In this document: one piece after another, positions 16,786 through 24,389 of the stretch
How the letters are laid out: every line of letters starts with the position of its first letter
Position numbering within the stretch: position 1 is the stretch's first letter
Origin: Glycomyces dulcitolivorans
GTDB taxonomy: Bacteria > Actinomycetota > Actinomycetes > Mycobacteriales > Micromonosporaceae
NCBI RefSeq assembly: GCF_003265355.1
Contig: NZ_QFRW01000316.1
Location: 1 to 36,393 of the forward strand
Direction: 5' to 3'
DNA length: 36,393 nt
Translations under genes and position numbers: made by a program
Notes under the pieces: generated by a model
Databases searched by the model: none
Told to the model about the DNA's origin: nothing
The model's input: the letters and a program-made list of their open reading frames with translations, nothing else

Positions 16786-17466
16786 ATCAGCGATTTGCGC
16801 GTGAACGACCAGATCCGGACCAAGGAAGTGCGTCTGGTCGGCCCGCAGGGTGAGCAGGTCGGCATCGTGTCGATCGACAAGGCCCTGCAACTGGCCGCGG
16901 ACGTCGACCTGGACCTGGTCGAAGTCGCACCCACCGCCCGTCCGCCGGTCTGCAAGCTCATGGACTACGGCAAGTACAAGTACGAGTCCGCTCAGAAGGC
17001 CCGTGCCTCGCGCCGCAACCAGCAGCAGACCGTCATCAAAGAGATGAAGCTCCGGCCGAAGATCGACAAGCACGACTACGAGACCAAAAAGGGTCACATC
17101 GTGCGGTTCCTCACGGCCGGCGACAAGGTCAAGATCACCATCATGTTCCGCGGGCGCGAGCAGTCGCGACCCGAGCTCGGACGACGCCTGCTGGACAAGC
17201 TGGCGGAGGAGATCTCCGACCTCGCGGTCATCGAGTCCGCCGCGAAGCAGGACGGCCGCAACATGATCATGGTCGTCGCCCCGATCCGCCCCAAGGGCGA
17301 GATCAAGAGCGGCGGACGCAAGGGCCGCGACCGCGACGAGGCGGGCGAGTCCGCCGAGACCGCCGAGACCGCCGAAGCCGCCCCGGTCGAGCAGGCCGAG
17401 CCGGCGCAGGCCGACGCTCCGGCCGAAGCCCCTGCCGAGAAGCCCGACGAGACGCCCGAGTCCTAG
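16786..17466 (+). CDS. infC: Translation initiation factor IF-3 (ATC start)
   Basis: The 226-residue factor binds the 30S subunit, prevents subunit joining and checks the start codon and initiator tRNA. The N-domain begins [43 protein letters not shown] is the family signature, the linker [19 protein letters not shown] follows, and the C-domain is [23 protein letters not shown]. The last about 50 residues are an acidic alanine/glutamate-rich tail, common in actinobacteria. No ATG or GTG lies at the correct place. GGAGG at 16777-16781 precedes ATC 16786 by 4 nt, and the homologous N-terminus (ISE/ISD...) starts exactly there. A non-AUG start that IF-3 itself discriminates against is the known basis of infC autoregulation. 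It heads the infC-rpmI-rplT operon. Confidence 0.95.
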   Translation: MSDLRVNDQIRTKEVRLVGPQGEQVGIVSIDKALQLAADVDLDLVEVAPTARPPVCKLMDYGKYKYESAQKARASRRNQQQTVIKEMKLRPKIDKHDYETKKGHIVRFLTAGDKVKITIMFRGREQSRPELGRRLLDKLAEEISDLAVIESAAKQDGRNMIMVVAPIRPKGEIKSGGRKGRDRDEAGESAETAETAEAAPVEQAEPAQADAPAEAPAEKPDETPES

Positions 17467-17477
17467 ACCACGGCGTA

Positions 17478-17518
17478 CGGACGAGCGCCGGGCGCGGAAA
17501 CGCGCCCGCACTCGTCCG
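17478..17518 (+). promoter_or_regulatory. Two-tier RNA hairpin between infC and rpmI
   Basis: An outer 8-bp stem (CGGACGAG/CTCGTCCG) and an inner 7-bp stem (GGGCGCG/CGCGCCC), separated by a small internal loop, are capped by a GAAA tetraloop. No T-run follows and rpmI starts 22 nt later. It is more likely a regulatory or processing structure than a terminator, and could be an L20-binding mimic (inference). Confidence 0.6.
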
Positions 17519-17539
17519 GATGAACTAAGGAGAAGCACG

Positions 17540-17734
17540 ATGCCGAAGATGAAGTCCCACAGCGGTGCCAAGAAGCGGTTCAAGGTGACCGGGTCGGGCA
17601 AGCTGATGCGCCGCGGCGCCGGCAAGAACCACCTGATGCTGGCCAAGGGCGGCCGTTTCAAGCGCAAGCAGTCGGGCGACCTGCAGGTCTCCCCGGCCGA
17701 CACCAAGCAGGTCAAGAAGCTGCTGGGCCTGTAG
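17540..17734 (+). CDS. rpmI: 50S ribosomal protein bL35
   Basis: The 64-residue basic protein starts MPKMKSHSGAKKRFKVTGSGK and ends LQVSPADTKQVKKLLGL, the full bL35 pattern. It is a late-assembly component of the large ribosomal subunit. AAGGAG precedes the ATG by 7 nt. It lies 73 nt after infC and 48 nt before rplT in the conserved infC-rpmI-rplT operon. Confidence 0.98.
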   Translation: MPKMKSHSGAKKRFKVTGSGKLMRRGAGKNHLMLAKGGRFKRKQSGDLQVSPADTKQVKKLLGL

Positions 17735-17782
17735 CCCGACCCGATTGACTTCCAACCGCTTTTAACCGCAAGGAGACCAACT

Positions 17783-18166
17783 GTGGCACGCGTCAAGCGT
17801 TCGATGAACGCCAAGAAGAAGCGCCGCGTCGTACTCGAAGAGGCCAAGGGCTACCGCGGGCAGCGCTCGCGCCTGTACCGCAAGGCCAAGGAGCAGCTGC
17901 TCCACTCGTACACCTACTCGTACCGCGACCGCAAGGCCCGCAAGCGCGAGTTCCGCAAGCTGTGGATCACCCGCATCAACGCCGCCGCCCGCGCGAACGG
18001 CCTCACCTACAACCGCTTCATCCAGGGCCTCGCCCTGGCCGAGGTCGAGGTGGACCGCAAGATCCTCGCCGAGCTGGCCGTCTCCGACCCGGCGGCGTTC
18101 ACCGCCCTGGTCGAGGTCGCCAAGGCCGCCCTCCCCGAGGACGTCAACGCCCCGGTCGAAGCGTAA
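17783..18166 (+). CDS. rplT: 50S ribosomal protein bL20
   Basis: The 127-residue protein begins [20 protein letters not shown] and contains [20 protein letters not shown], an [24 protein letters not shown] stretch and [12 protein letters not shown], all typical of bL20. The basic N-terminal extension threads into 23S rRNA and is needed for early 50S assembly. In other bacteria bL20 represses its own operon by binding leader RNA. The start is GTG 17783 with AAGGAG 7 nt before it. The TAA stop is directly followed by the ATG of the methyltransferase gene, so that gene joins the operon. Confidence 0.98.
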   Translation: MARVKRSMNAKKKRRVVLEEAKGYRGQRSRLYRKAKEQLLHSYTYSYRDRKARKREFRKLWITRINAAARANGLTYNRFIQGLALAEVEVDRKILAELAVSDPAAFTALVEVAKAALPEDVNAPVEA

Positions 18167-18973
18167 ATGCCGCTTGATGACCCCGGGACGGACGCGCTCA
18201 CGGCGCGGTCGTCCCGGGTCGTCGCCGCCCGCAAGCTCCAGCGCCGGCGCGGCCGCGACAAGGCCGAGCGCTTCCTCGCCGAAGGCCCCCAGGCCGTCCG
18301 CGAGGCGATCGCCGCGGGCGTCGTCGAGGACCTGTTCTACGACCTCGACGCCGACACGCGCCACTCGGACCTGATCGACACCGCCGTAGCCGCGGGCGCC
18401 CACGTGCACCCCTGCACGGACGACGCGCTCGCCGCGCTCGCCGAGACCGTGACCCCGCAGGGGCTCGTCGCGGTCTGCCGGTTCCTCGACCAGAGCCTTC
18501 CCGAGGACCCCAGGCTCATCGCGGTCCTCCACGGCATCACCGACCCCGGGAACGCCGGGACCGTGCTCCGCGCGGCCGACGCCGCCGGAGCCGACTGCGT
18601 GGTCTTCGGCACCGACTCGGTCGACCCGTACAACGGCAAGTGCGTGCGCTCCTCCGCCGGGAGCCTGTTCCACCTGCCCGTCATCCGCGCCGCCGACACC
18701 GAGGACCTCCTCGACGTGTTCGTGCACGCCCAGATCCTCGCGGCCGCCGCCGGAGGCGAGGACCTGTACGCCCTCGACGCCGCCGGCGAGCTCGACGCGC
18801 CCACCGTGTGGCTGTTCGGCTCCGAGGCCCACGGCCTCGACGAGGCGACCGCCGCGCTGGCCCACCGCAAGGTCGGCGTCCCCATCTGGGGAAAGGCCGA
18901 GAGCCTGAACCTCGCCGTCGCCGCCGGCGTCTGCATGTACGCGAGTGCCGCCGCGCAGCGGCGCGCGTCATGA
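18167..18973 (+). CDS. TrmH/SpoU family RNA 2'-O-methyltransferase
   Basis: The 268-residue enzyme has the substrate-binding N-domain (about 15-100) and the SPOUT knot domain. The three SpoU motifs are present: motif 1 LHGITDPGNAGTVLRAADAAG (about 125-145), motif 2 LFGSEAHGL (about 221), and motif 3 VPIWGKAESLNLAVAAGVCMY (about 242-262). These form the trefoil knot that binds S-adenosylmethionine and methylates a ribose in rRNA or tRNA. The ATG follows the rplT stop with no gap, which implies co-expression with ribosomal proteins and suggests an rRNA target. This position between rplT and pheS is frequent in actinomycetes. The exact nucleotide modified is unknown. Confidence 0.92.
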   Translation: MPLDDPGTDALTARSSRVVAARKLQRRRGRDKAERFLAEGPQAVREAIAAGVVEDLFYDLDADTRHSDLIDTAVAAGAHVHPCTDDALAALAETVTPQGLVAVCRFLDQSLPEDPRLIAVLHGITDPGNAGTVLRAADAAGADCVVFGTDSVDPYNGKCVRSSAGSLFHLPVIRAADTEDLLDVFVHAQILAAAAGGEDLYALDAAGELDAPTVWLFGSEAHGLDEATAALAHRKVGVPIWGKAESLNLAVAAGVCMYASAAAQRRAS

Positions 18974-19009
18974 GCACGGTCGCGAGTGCCGCCGCCCAGC
19001 GCAGGAAGT

Positions 19010-19015
19010 TAGAAT
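19010..19015 (+). promoter_or_regulatory. -10 element upstream of pheST
   Basis: TAGAAT is followed by 6 nt and then ATG 19022. The transcript would begin at or next to this ATG and give pheS a 135-nt leader that encodes a small ORF. Confidence 0.6.
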
Positions 19016-19021
19016 GGGCTC

Positions 19022-19075
19022 ATGTCTTACGGCCGCGAATTTATCCAGCCCGCCGGGTGCGGGCCGGACGCCTAG
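19022..19075 (+). CDS. Leaderless 17-codon ORF in the pheST leader
   Basis: ATG 19022 opens a frame encoding MSYGREFIQPAGCGPDA and ending with TAG. It starts 6 nt after the TAGAAT element, so it would be translated from the very 5' end of the mRNA. The codons contain only one Phe and one Tyr, so classical phenylalanine attenuation is not obvious. Its 3' half overlaps GCCCGC (19048-19053) and GCGGGC (19059-19064), which pair with each other and with downstream segments. It may be a regulatory leader peptide; this is inferred from position, and translation is unproven. Confidence 0.4.
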   Translation: MSYGREFIQPAGCGPDA

Positions 19076-19092
19076 CCGTCTGCGTCTCCCCA

Positions 19093-19124
19093 GCGGGCTG
19101 CGGCCCCGCCGCGCGTCTTTTCTA
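19093..19124 (+). terminator. Possible attenuator hairpin before pheS
   Basis: GCGGG (19093-19097) can pair with CCCGC (19105-19109), followed after six bases by a T-rich stretch (TCTTTTCT). AGCCCGC inside the small ORF (19047-19053) can instead pair with GCGGGCT (19093-19099). The two folds exclude each other, as in an attenuator. Such short GC pairings are common by chance in this genome. Confidence 0.35.
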
Positions 19125-19156
19125 GACTTCTTGTGGTCCCGCCAGGAGAGAGACGA

Positions 19157-20218
19157 ATGAGCACTGAGAACGAGGCTGGCCTGCTCCAGCCCGAGGCCCT
19201 TGCGAGGGCCGTGAAAGACGCCGCCGCCGCCATCGAGTCGGCCGCGAACCTCGACGAACTGTCCGCCGCGAAGTCCGCGACGCTCGGCGACAAGTCGCCG
19301 GTGTCCTTGGCCCGCAGGGCGATCGGTTCGATCCCAGGCCCCGAGCGCGGAGAGGCCGGCCGCAACGTCAACGCCGCCCGCTCCGAGATCACGGCCGTCT
19401 ACGAGGCCCGCGAGGAGATCCTCAAGGCCGCCGAGGCGGCCCGCATCCTCCGCGAGGAGACCGTCGACGTCACCGCCCGCACGCCCCGGCGCCGCGAGGG
19501 CGCCCGGCACCCGATCAACGTGCAGATGGACCGCATCGCGGACCTGTTCGTCGCCATGGGCTACCAGATCGGCGAGGGCCCCGAGGTCGAGCTGGAGTGG
19601 TTCAACTTCGACGCCCTGAACATCCACCCCGACCACCCGGCCAGGACCATGATGGACACGTTCCACATCGCCGACGGCAAGGGCGGGTACGGGTCGAACA
19701 TGGTGCTGCGCACCCACACCTCCACGGTGCAGATCCACACCATGCTCACGCAGGAGCCGCCGATCTACGCGGTCTCGCCGGGCCGCGTGTACCGCACCGA
19801 CGAGGTCGACGCGACGCACTCGCCGGTGTTCCACCAGACCGAGGGCCTCGTGGTCGACGAGGGCATCACCATGGCCGACCTCAAGGGCACCCTCGACCAC
19901 TTCGCGAAGTCCGTGTTCGGCGAGGACGCGATCACGCGCCTGCGGCCCTCGTACTTCCCGTTCACCGAGCCCAGCGCCGAGATCGACGTCTGGTTCACCG
20001 CCCACAAGGACGGCGCCCGCTGGATCGAGTGGGGCGGCTGCGGCATGGTCAACCCGCGCGTGCTGCGCGCCTGCGGCATCGACCCCGACGTGTACTCGGG
20101 CTTCGCGTTCGGCGTGGGCGTCGAACGCGCGCTCATGCTGCGCCACGGCATCACCGACCTGCGCGACATCATTGACGGCGACGTCCGGTTCCCCGCCGGC
20201 CTGCGAGTGGAGGAGTAG
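19157..20218 (+). CDS. pheS: Phenylalanyl-tRNA synthetase alpha subunit
   Basis: The 353-residue catalytic subunit forms an alpha2-beta2 enzyme that charges tRNA-Phe. An N-terminal coiled-coil (about 15-90) that contacts tRNA is followed by the class II core. That core includes HPINVQMDRIADLFVAMGYQ, VLRTHTSTVQIHTM, motif 2 RVYRTDEVDATHSPVFHQTEGL, and motif 3 GFAFGVGVERALMLRHGI. ATG 19157 has AGGAG eight nt upstream. An in-frame GTG-type extension to 19133 has no ribosome site and is not chosen. pheT begins 3 nt after the stop. A leader with a small ORF and possible attenuator precedes the gene. Confidence 0.97.
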   Translation: MSTENEAGLLQPEALARAVKDAAAAIESAANLDELSAAKSATLGDKSPVSLARRAIGSIPGPERGEAGRNVNAARSEITAVYEAREEILKAAEAARILREETVDVTARTPRRREGARHPINVQMDRIADLFVAMGYQIGEGPEVELEWFNFDALNIHPDHPARTMMDTFHIADGKGGYGSNMVLRTHTSTVQIHTMLTQEPPIYAVSPGRVYRTDEVDATHSPVFHQTEGLVVDEGITMADLKGTLDHFAKSVFGEDAITRLRPSYFPFTEPSAEIDVWFTAHKDGARWIEWGGCGMVNPRVLRACGIDPDVYSGFAFGVGVERALMLRHGITDLRDIIDGDVRFPAGLRVEE

Positions 20219-20221
20219 ACG

Positions 20222-22687
20222 ATGAGGATTCCCGTTTCCTGGCTCGCCGAGTACGCCGCCCTGCCCGCCGACCTGTCCACCGAGGCGCTCGACGCCGCGC
20301 TGGTCGAGTCGGGCCTCGAAGTCGAGGAGGTCGACGACCTGCGCGGTCGCGTCACCGGCCCGCTCGTGGTCGGCCGGGTCGCCTCGATCGAGGAGCTCAC
20401 CGAGTTCAAGAAGCCGATCCGCCACTGCCAGGTGGAGGTCGGCGAGGCCGAGCCGCGCTCGATCATCTGCGGCGCACGGAACTTCAACGAGGGCGACCTC
20501 GTCGTGGTCGCGCTGCCGGGCGCGGAGCTGCCCGGCGGCTTCAAGATCGGCTCGCGCAAGACCTACGGGCGCCTGTCCGACGGCATGATCTGCTCGGCCC
20601 GCGAGCTGGGCGTCTCCGACGACCACGAGGGCATCATCGTCCTCGACGAAGGGATCGTGGGAGAGGACGCGCGCGCGATCGTCGGCCTCGACGACGTCGT
20701 GTTCGAACTCGCGATCACCCCGGACATGGGCTACTGCTTCTCCGTGCGCGGCATCGCCCGCGAGGTCGCGCACCGCCTCGGCGTCGCCTTCACCGACCCG
20801 GCGGCGAAGGCCGCCGAGCCGAAGGCCACCGAGCACCCGCCGTACCCCGTCCGCGTGGAGACCGACGGCTGCACGCGCTTCACGCTGCGCGAGGTGCGCG
20901 ACGTGGACGCGAACGCCGAGGCTCCCGAGTGGATGGCGAAGCGCCTGGTGCAGGCCGGGATGCGCCCGCTGGGCCTCGCGGTCGACGTCACGAACTACCT
21001 GATGCTCGAACTGGGCCACCCGCTGCACGCCTTCGACCGGGACGCCCTCGAAGACGTCCTGGTGGTGCGCCGCGCGAACCCGGGCGAGACGCTGAAGACC
21101 CTCGACGACGTGGAGCGGAAGCTCGACCCCGAGGACATGGTCATCTGCGACGCGACCGGCCCGCTCTCGCTGGCCGGGGTCATGGGCGGCCTCACCTCCG
21201 AGGTCGTGCCCGGCACGCGGAACGTGCTCATCGAAGCGGCCCACTGGGACCCGACCTCGATCGCCCGCACCTCGCGCCGCCACAGGCTCACCTCGGAGGC
21301 GTCCAAGCGCTACGAGCGCGGCGCGGACGCGGCGATCTCGCTGCTCGCCGCCCAGCGCGCGGCCGACCTCCTGGTCGAGTACGGCGGCGGCACGCTCGTC
21401 GAAGAGGTCGTCGACCTCGACCGCCGCGCCCCGATCGCGCCGATCGAGCTGCCGGTCGACCTGCCCTCGCGGCTCGTCGGCGTCGACTACGACCGCGCCA
21501 CGGTCGTGTCCATGCTCGAAGCCTCCGGGTGCACTGTGGAGGGCGGCGACGTCCTGACCGTGACGCCCGCGTCCTGGCGCCCCGACATCACCGACCCGGC
21601 CGACCTGGTCGAGGAGGTCGTGCGGCTGCACGGCTACGCGCACGTCCCCTCGGCGACGCCGCGCGCGATCGCCGGGACCGGGCTGACCTCCGCGCAGCGG
21701 CGCCGCCGCCGCGTGGCGCAGGCCTTGGCGGACAACGGGTTCACCGAGACGTACACGTTCCCGTTCGTCTCGCGCGAGCGCGCCGACGAGCTGGGACTGG
21801 ACGAGAAGGACCCGCAGCGCGAGGCCGTCGCGGTGCTCAACCCGCTCGACGACGCCGCGCCGCTGCTGCGGGCCACCGTGCTCGCGAGCCTGGTGAACGC
21901 CGTGCGCATCAACCTCGCGCGCGGCGCGAAGGATCTCGCGGTCTTCGAGGAGGGCCTGGTCTTCCAGCCCGCTGAAGGCTGGACCGACCTCGAAGTCGTG
22001 CACCTCCCGGTGTCCAAGCGACCCGAGGACGAGTCCATCGCGGCCGCGATCCGGCGGCTGCCGGTGCAGCCGCGGCACGTCGCCGCGGTCCTGTGCGGCC
22101 AGGCCGTCCCCGCCGGGGTCGACTCGCCCGGTCGCGCCGTCGACTGGGCCGACGCGGTCGAGGCCGCCGAGGTCGTGGCCGAGGCCGCGGGCGTGGAACT
22201 CCAAGTCGCCCAAGGGGAGGCCGCGCCGTGGCACCCGGGCCGCTGCGCCGAGCTGCGTGTGGACGGCGCCGTCGTCGGCCACGCCGGAGAGCTGCACCCG
22301 GAGGTGTGCGACCGCCTCGGGCTGCCGCGCCGCACCGCCGCGATGGAGCTCGACCTGACCGCGCTGCCGCTGCCCGACCTGGCGCCCGCGCCGGTGATCT
22401 CGCACTTCCCGGCGACGCTCATCGACGTCGCCGTGGTCGTGGCCGAGGCCGTCCCGGCCGGGCAGGTCGAAGCGGCCCTGCGCGAAGGCGCCGGGGAGCT
22501 GCTCGACTCGGTGCGCCTGTTCGACGTCTACCGGGACGCGAAGCTCGGCGAGGGCCGCAAGTCCCTGGCGTTCAAGCTGGAGCTGCGCGCGGCCGACCGG
22601 ACCCTGACCAACGAGGAGGGCGTCGCCGTGCGCGACGCCGCCGTCGCGGTCGCCGCCGAGCGGTTCGGAGCGGGACTGCGCGAATAG
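20222..22687 (+). CDS. pheT: Phenylalanyl-tRNA synthetase beta subunit
   Basis: The 821-residue beta subunit has the expected domain order. The start is MRIPVSWLAEYAALP. The EMAPII-like tRNA-binding domain is near 40-150 (VVGRVASIEELTEFKKPIRH, SDGMICSARELGVSDDHEG). The B3/B4 editing domain is near 210-380 (GLAVDVTNYLMLELGHPLHAFD, SLAGVMGG). The B5 domain and the catalytic-like core (FTETYTFPFVS) come next. The C-terminal ferredoxin-like anticodon-binding domain is at about 725-821 (FPATLIDVAVVV, DVYRDAKLGEGRKSLAFKLE). It edits mischarged Tyr-tRNA-Phe. It is cotranscribed with pheS and followed by a strong hairpin. Confidence 0.97.
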   Translation: MRIPVSWLAEYAALPADLSTEALDAALVESGLEVEEVDDLRGRVTGPLVVGRVASIEELTEFKKPIRHCQVEVGEAEPRSIICGARNFNEGDLVVVALPGAELPGGFKIGSRKTYGRLSDGMICSARELGVSDDHEGIIVLDEGIVGEDARAIVGLDDVVFELAITPDMGYCFSVRGIAREVAHRLGVAFTDPAAKAAEPKATEHPPYPVRVETDGCTRFTLREVRDVDANAEAPEWMAKRLVQAGMRPLGLAVDVTNYLMLELGHPLHAFDRDALEDVLVVRRANPGETLKTLDDVERKLDPEDMVICDATGPLSLAGVMGGLTSEVVPGTRNVLIEAAHWDPTSIARTSRRHRLTSEASKRYERGADAAISLLAAQRAADLLVEYGGGTLVEEVVDLDRRAPIAPIELPVDLPSRLVGVDYDRATVVSMLEASGCTVEGGDVLTVTPASWRPDITDPADLVEEVVRLHGYAHVPSATPRAIAGTGLTSAQRRRRRVAQALADNGFTETYTFPFVSRERADELGLDEKDPQREAVAVLNPLDDAAPLLRATVLASLVNAVRINLARGAKDLAVFEEGLVFQPAEGWTDLEVVHLPVSKRPEDESIAAAIRRLPVQPRHVAAVLCGQAVPAGVDSPGRAVDWADAVEAAEVVAEAAGVELQVAQGEAAPWHPGRCAELRVDGAVVGHAGELHPEVCDRLGLPRRTAAMELDLTALPLPDLAPAPVISHFPATLIDVAVVVAEAVPAGQVEAALREGAGELLDSVRLFDVYRDAKLGEGRKSLAFKLELRAADRTLTNEEGVAVRDAAVAVAAERFGAGLRE

Positions 22688-22705
22688 CGGTAACACGCTG
22701 ATTCG

Positions 22706-22737
22706 GGGCGCGGTGTCACCACGGTGGCACCGCGCCC
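22706..22737 (+). terminator. Terminator of pheST
   Basis: GGGCGCGGTG pairs with CACCGCGCCC, extended inward by TCACC/GGTGG (one wobble). The result is a nearly continuous 14-15-bp stem, followed by TTA. It starts 18 nt after the pheT stop. Confidence 0.85.
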
Positions 22738-22811
22738 TTACTGCGTGTTCGAAACGCCGGTGATTTCGTCATAAAGCCGGAGCCGCGGCATGTCGCATGG
22801 TCCGCGCCTTT

Positions 22812-22817
22812 TAAGGT
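22812..22817 (+). promoter_or_regulatory. -10 element of the PBP-like gene (leaderless)
   Basis: TAAGGT (TAnnnT) is followed by 7 nt and then GTG 22825, without a Shine-Dalgarno. Confidence 0.5.
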
Positions 22818-22824
22818 ACGTGGT

Positions 22825-24363
22825 GTGAATAACGGGAACCCCTCTCGCATTGGCAGGCGGCTGAGGCGGACCGGCTCGGAGGGCGGACCGCCGGGGTTGC
22901 ACCGGGCCGGACTCGCGTACCTCGGCGCCCGCCGCGCCGCGACCTCGCTCCCGGAGCGGCTGCGCGACATGCGATTCACCAAGATGCACCTCGTCGTCGG
23001 CGGCGCGGCCGCACTCGTGGTCGCCATCGGCGTGTCCATCGTCCTCGGCAACCTCCCCGGCGGCGGTGCCGGCGACGACGCCGAGAACGCCGCGCTCCTC
23101 TACAACGACGGCCGCGCCCTCCCCGCCGACTTCCCCGGCACCCACACCGCCCTCGCGGACCTGATCTACGCCGAGCTGGAGACCCGCTACGGCATCACCG
23201 CCGACCAGCTCTACGACGAGGCCGCCCGCCCCGACGGCTACCGCGTCGTCCTCACCCTCGACAAGGCCCTCCAGGACGCCGCCGAGGACGCCTCCGGCCA
23301 GACCGGCGTCGCCGCGATCGAACCCGGCACCGGCGCGGTCCTGTGCTACGCCGGGACCGACCCCGAGACCGGCGCCGACCTCGTCGGCGCCGCCTCCCCG
23401 CACCCGCCCGCCGCCGTGTTCGACATGATCACCGCCGCCACCGCCCTCGAAGCGGGCGCGTCCATCGAGTCCTGGTGGGCCGACGACGACGTCGACGTCA
23501 CCCTCGCGCAGGCCGTCAGCGACGGCCACGACGGGGCCATGGACACCGTCGCCGGCGAGTACGGCGTCGAGACCGTCCTCGACCTCGCGAACGGCATGGG
23601 CCTCACCGCGATCGCCGACGCCGAAGGCACCGTCCGCGACCTCGGCTCCGGCGACTACGCGGGCCTCACCGCCTCCGACCTCGGCACGTACCCCGTCCCG
23701 GTGGTCGACATGGCCAGCGTCTACGCGACCATCGCCGCGGGCGGGAAGTACGCCGAGACGCACTTCGTCGGCGCCGTCCTCGACTCCTCGGACCGCGAGA
23801 TCGAGCCCGCGCAGGACGTGCGCACGAACCAGGCCCTCGCCGACACCACCGCGCAGGACCTCCAGTACATCGGCCTCGGCGAGAGCGAGGCCATCGAGGA
23901 CCGCGACTTCTTCGGCGTCGCCGCCGACTTCCACGGCCAGACCACCGAGTCCTGGTTCGTCGGCGCCATCCCGCAGCTCAGCGTCGCCGCCTGGGCCAAC
24001 GGCGCCGCCGCCGACGCCGGCGGCGTCTCCTTGTGGCGCAACGTCATCGACACCGCCATCGAGGCCAACGGCTACGAGGCCGAGGACCTCCCCGGCGCCT
24101 CCGGGGCCGGCGAGGACCTCACCGCCGGGCTCGGCGACGACGGCTCGGTCGACCCCTCCGGCGAGTACTGCCAGGCCAACCCCGACGACGCCGCGTGCAC
24201 CGGCTCGTCCTCCCCGAGCGAGTCCGAGTCCTCCAGCTCGGCCGAGGAGACCACCGAGGAGCCCGAACCCGACCCGACCACCTCCGAACCCGAGGAGCCG
24301 GACCCGACCACCTCGGAGCCGGAGGAGACCACCAGCGAATGCACGTCCTGGCCGTTCTGCTGA
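22825..24363 (+). CDS. Membrane-anchored penicillin-binding-protein-like pseudoenzyme
   Basis: The 512-residue product has a basic cytoplasmic head (1-54), one transmembrane helix (about 55-75) and an extracytoplasmic part. That part follows a class A PBP from the inter-domain linker through the transpeptidase domain: YGITADQLYDEAARPDGYRV, VLTLDKALQDAAEDA, GVAAIEPGTGAVLCYAG, VPVVDMASVYATIAAGGKYA, ESWFVGAIPQLSVAAW. The glycosyltransferase domain is missing. All catalytic motifs are replaced: SxxK by A197-V-F-D200, SxN by G234-H-D236, and KTG by F369-H-G371. Acylation by peptidoglycan or beta-lactams is therefore not expected. Residues about 425-512 are an acidic Ser/Glu/Pro/Thr tail with cysteine pairs, ending CTSWPFC. 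A scaffold, sensor or regulator of cell-wall synthesis is a plausible role (inference). The start is GTG 22825, leaderless. Confidence 0.75.
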   Translation: MNNGNPSRIGRRLRRTGSEGGPPGLHRAGLAYLGARRAATSLPERLRDMRFTKMHLVVGGAAALVVAIGVSIVLGNLPGGGAGDDAENAALLYNDGRALPADFPGTHTALADLIYAELETRYGITADQLYDEAARPDGYRVVLTLDKALQDAAEDASGQTGVAAIEPGTGAVLCYAGTDPETGADLVGAASPHPPAAVFDMITAATALEAGASIESWWADDDVDVTLAQAVSDGHDGAMDTVAGEYGVETVLDLANGMGLTAIADAEGTVRDLGSGDYAGLTASDLGTYPVPVVDMASVYATIAAGGKYAETHFVGAVLDSSDREIEPAQDVRTNQALADTTAQDLQYIGLGESEAIEDRDFFGVAADFHGQTTESWFVGAIPQLSVAAWANGAAADAGGVSLWRNVIDTAIEANGYEAEDLPGASGAGEDLTAGLGDDGSVDPSGEYCQANPDDAACTGSSSPSESESSSSAEETTEEPEPDPTTSEPEEPDPTTSEPEETTSECTSWPFC

Positions 24364-24376
24364 AGGCTCTCCCGGA

Positions 24377-24382
24377 TACCAT
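24377..24382 (+). promoter_or_regulatory. -10 element of the PAP2 gene (leaderless)
   Basis: TACCAT (TAnnnT) is followed by exactly 7 nt and then ATG 24390, which favours that ATG over the ATG at 24381 that lies inside the element. Confidence 0.5.
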
Positions 24383-24389
24383 GCCGCCC

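Noticed and set aside
16606-17466. Longer IF-3 frame beginning at TTG 16606 (286 residues)
   Set aside because: The extra 60 residues run through the 3' part of the terminator hairpin and have no family similarity. The ribosome site and homology point to ATC 16786.
19022-19075. Classical phenylalanine attenuator peptide
   Set aside because: Only one Phe codon is present, so a Phe-run control peptide is not supported. It is kept only as a small ORF of unknown role.
18968-22696. Very long minus-strand open frame (1242 residues) opposite pheST
   Set aside because: It is the antisense shadow of pheS and pheT in high-GC DNA. Its composition is Gly/Arg/Val/Asp-rich without domains, and the plus-strand genes are certain.
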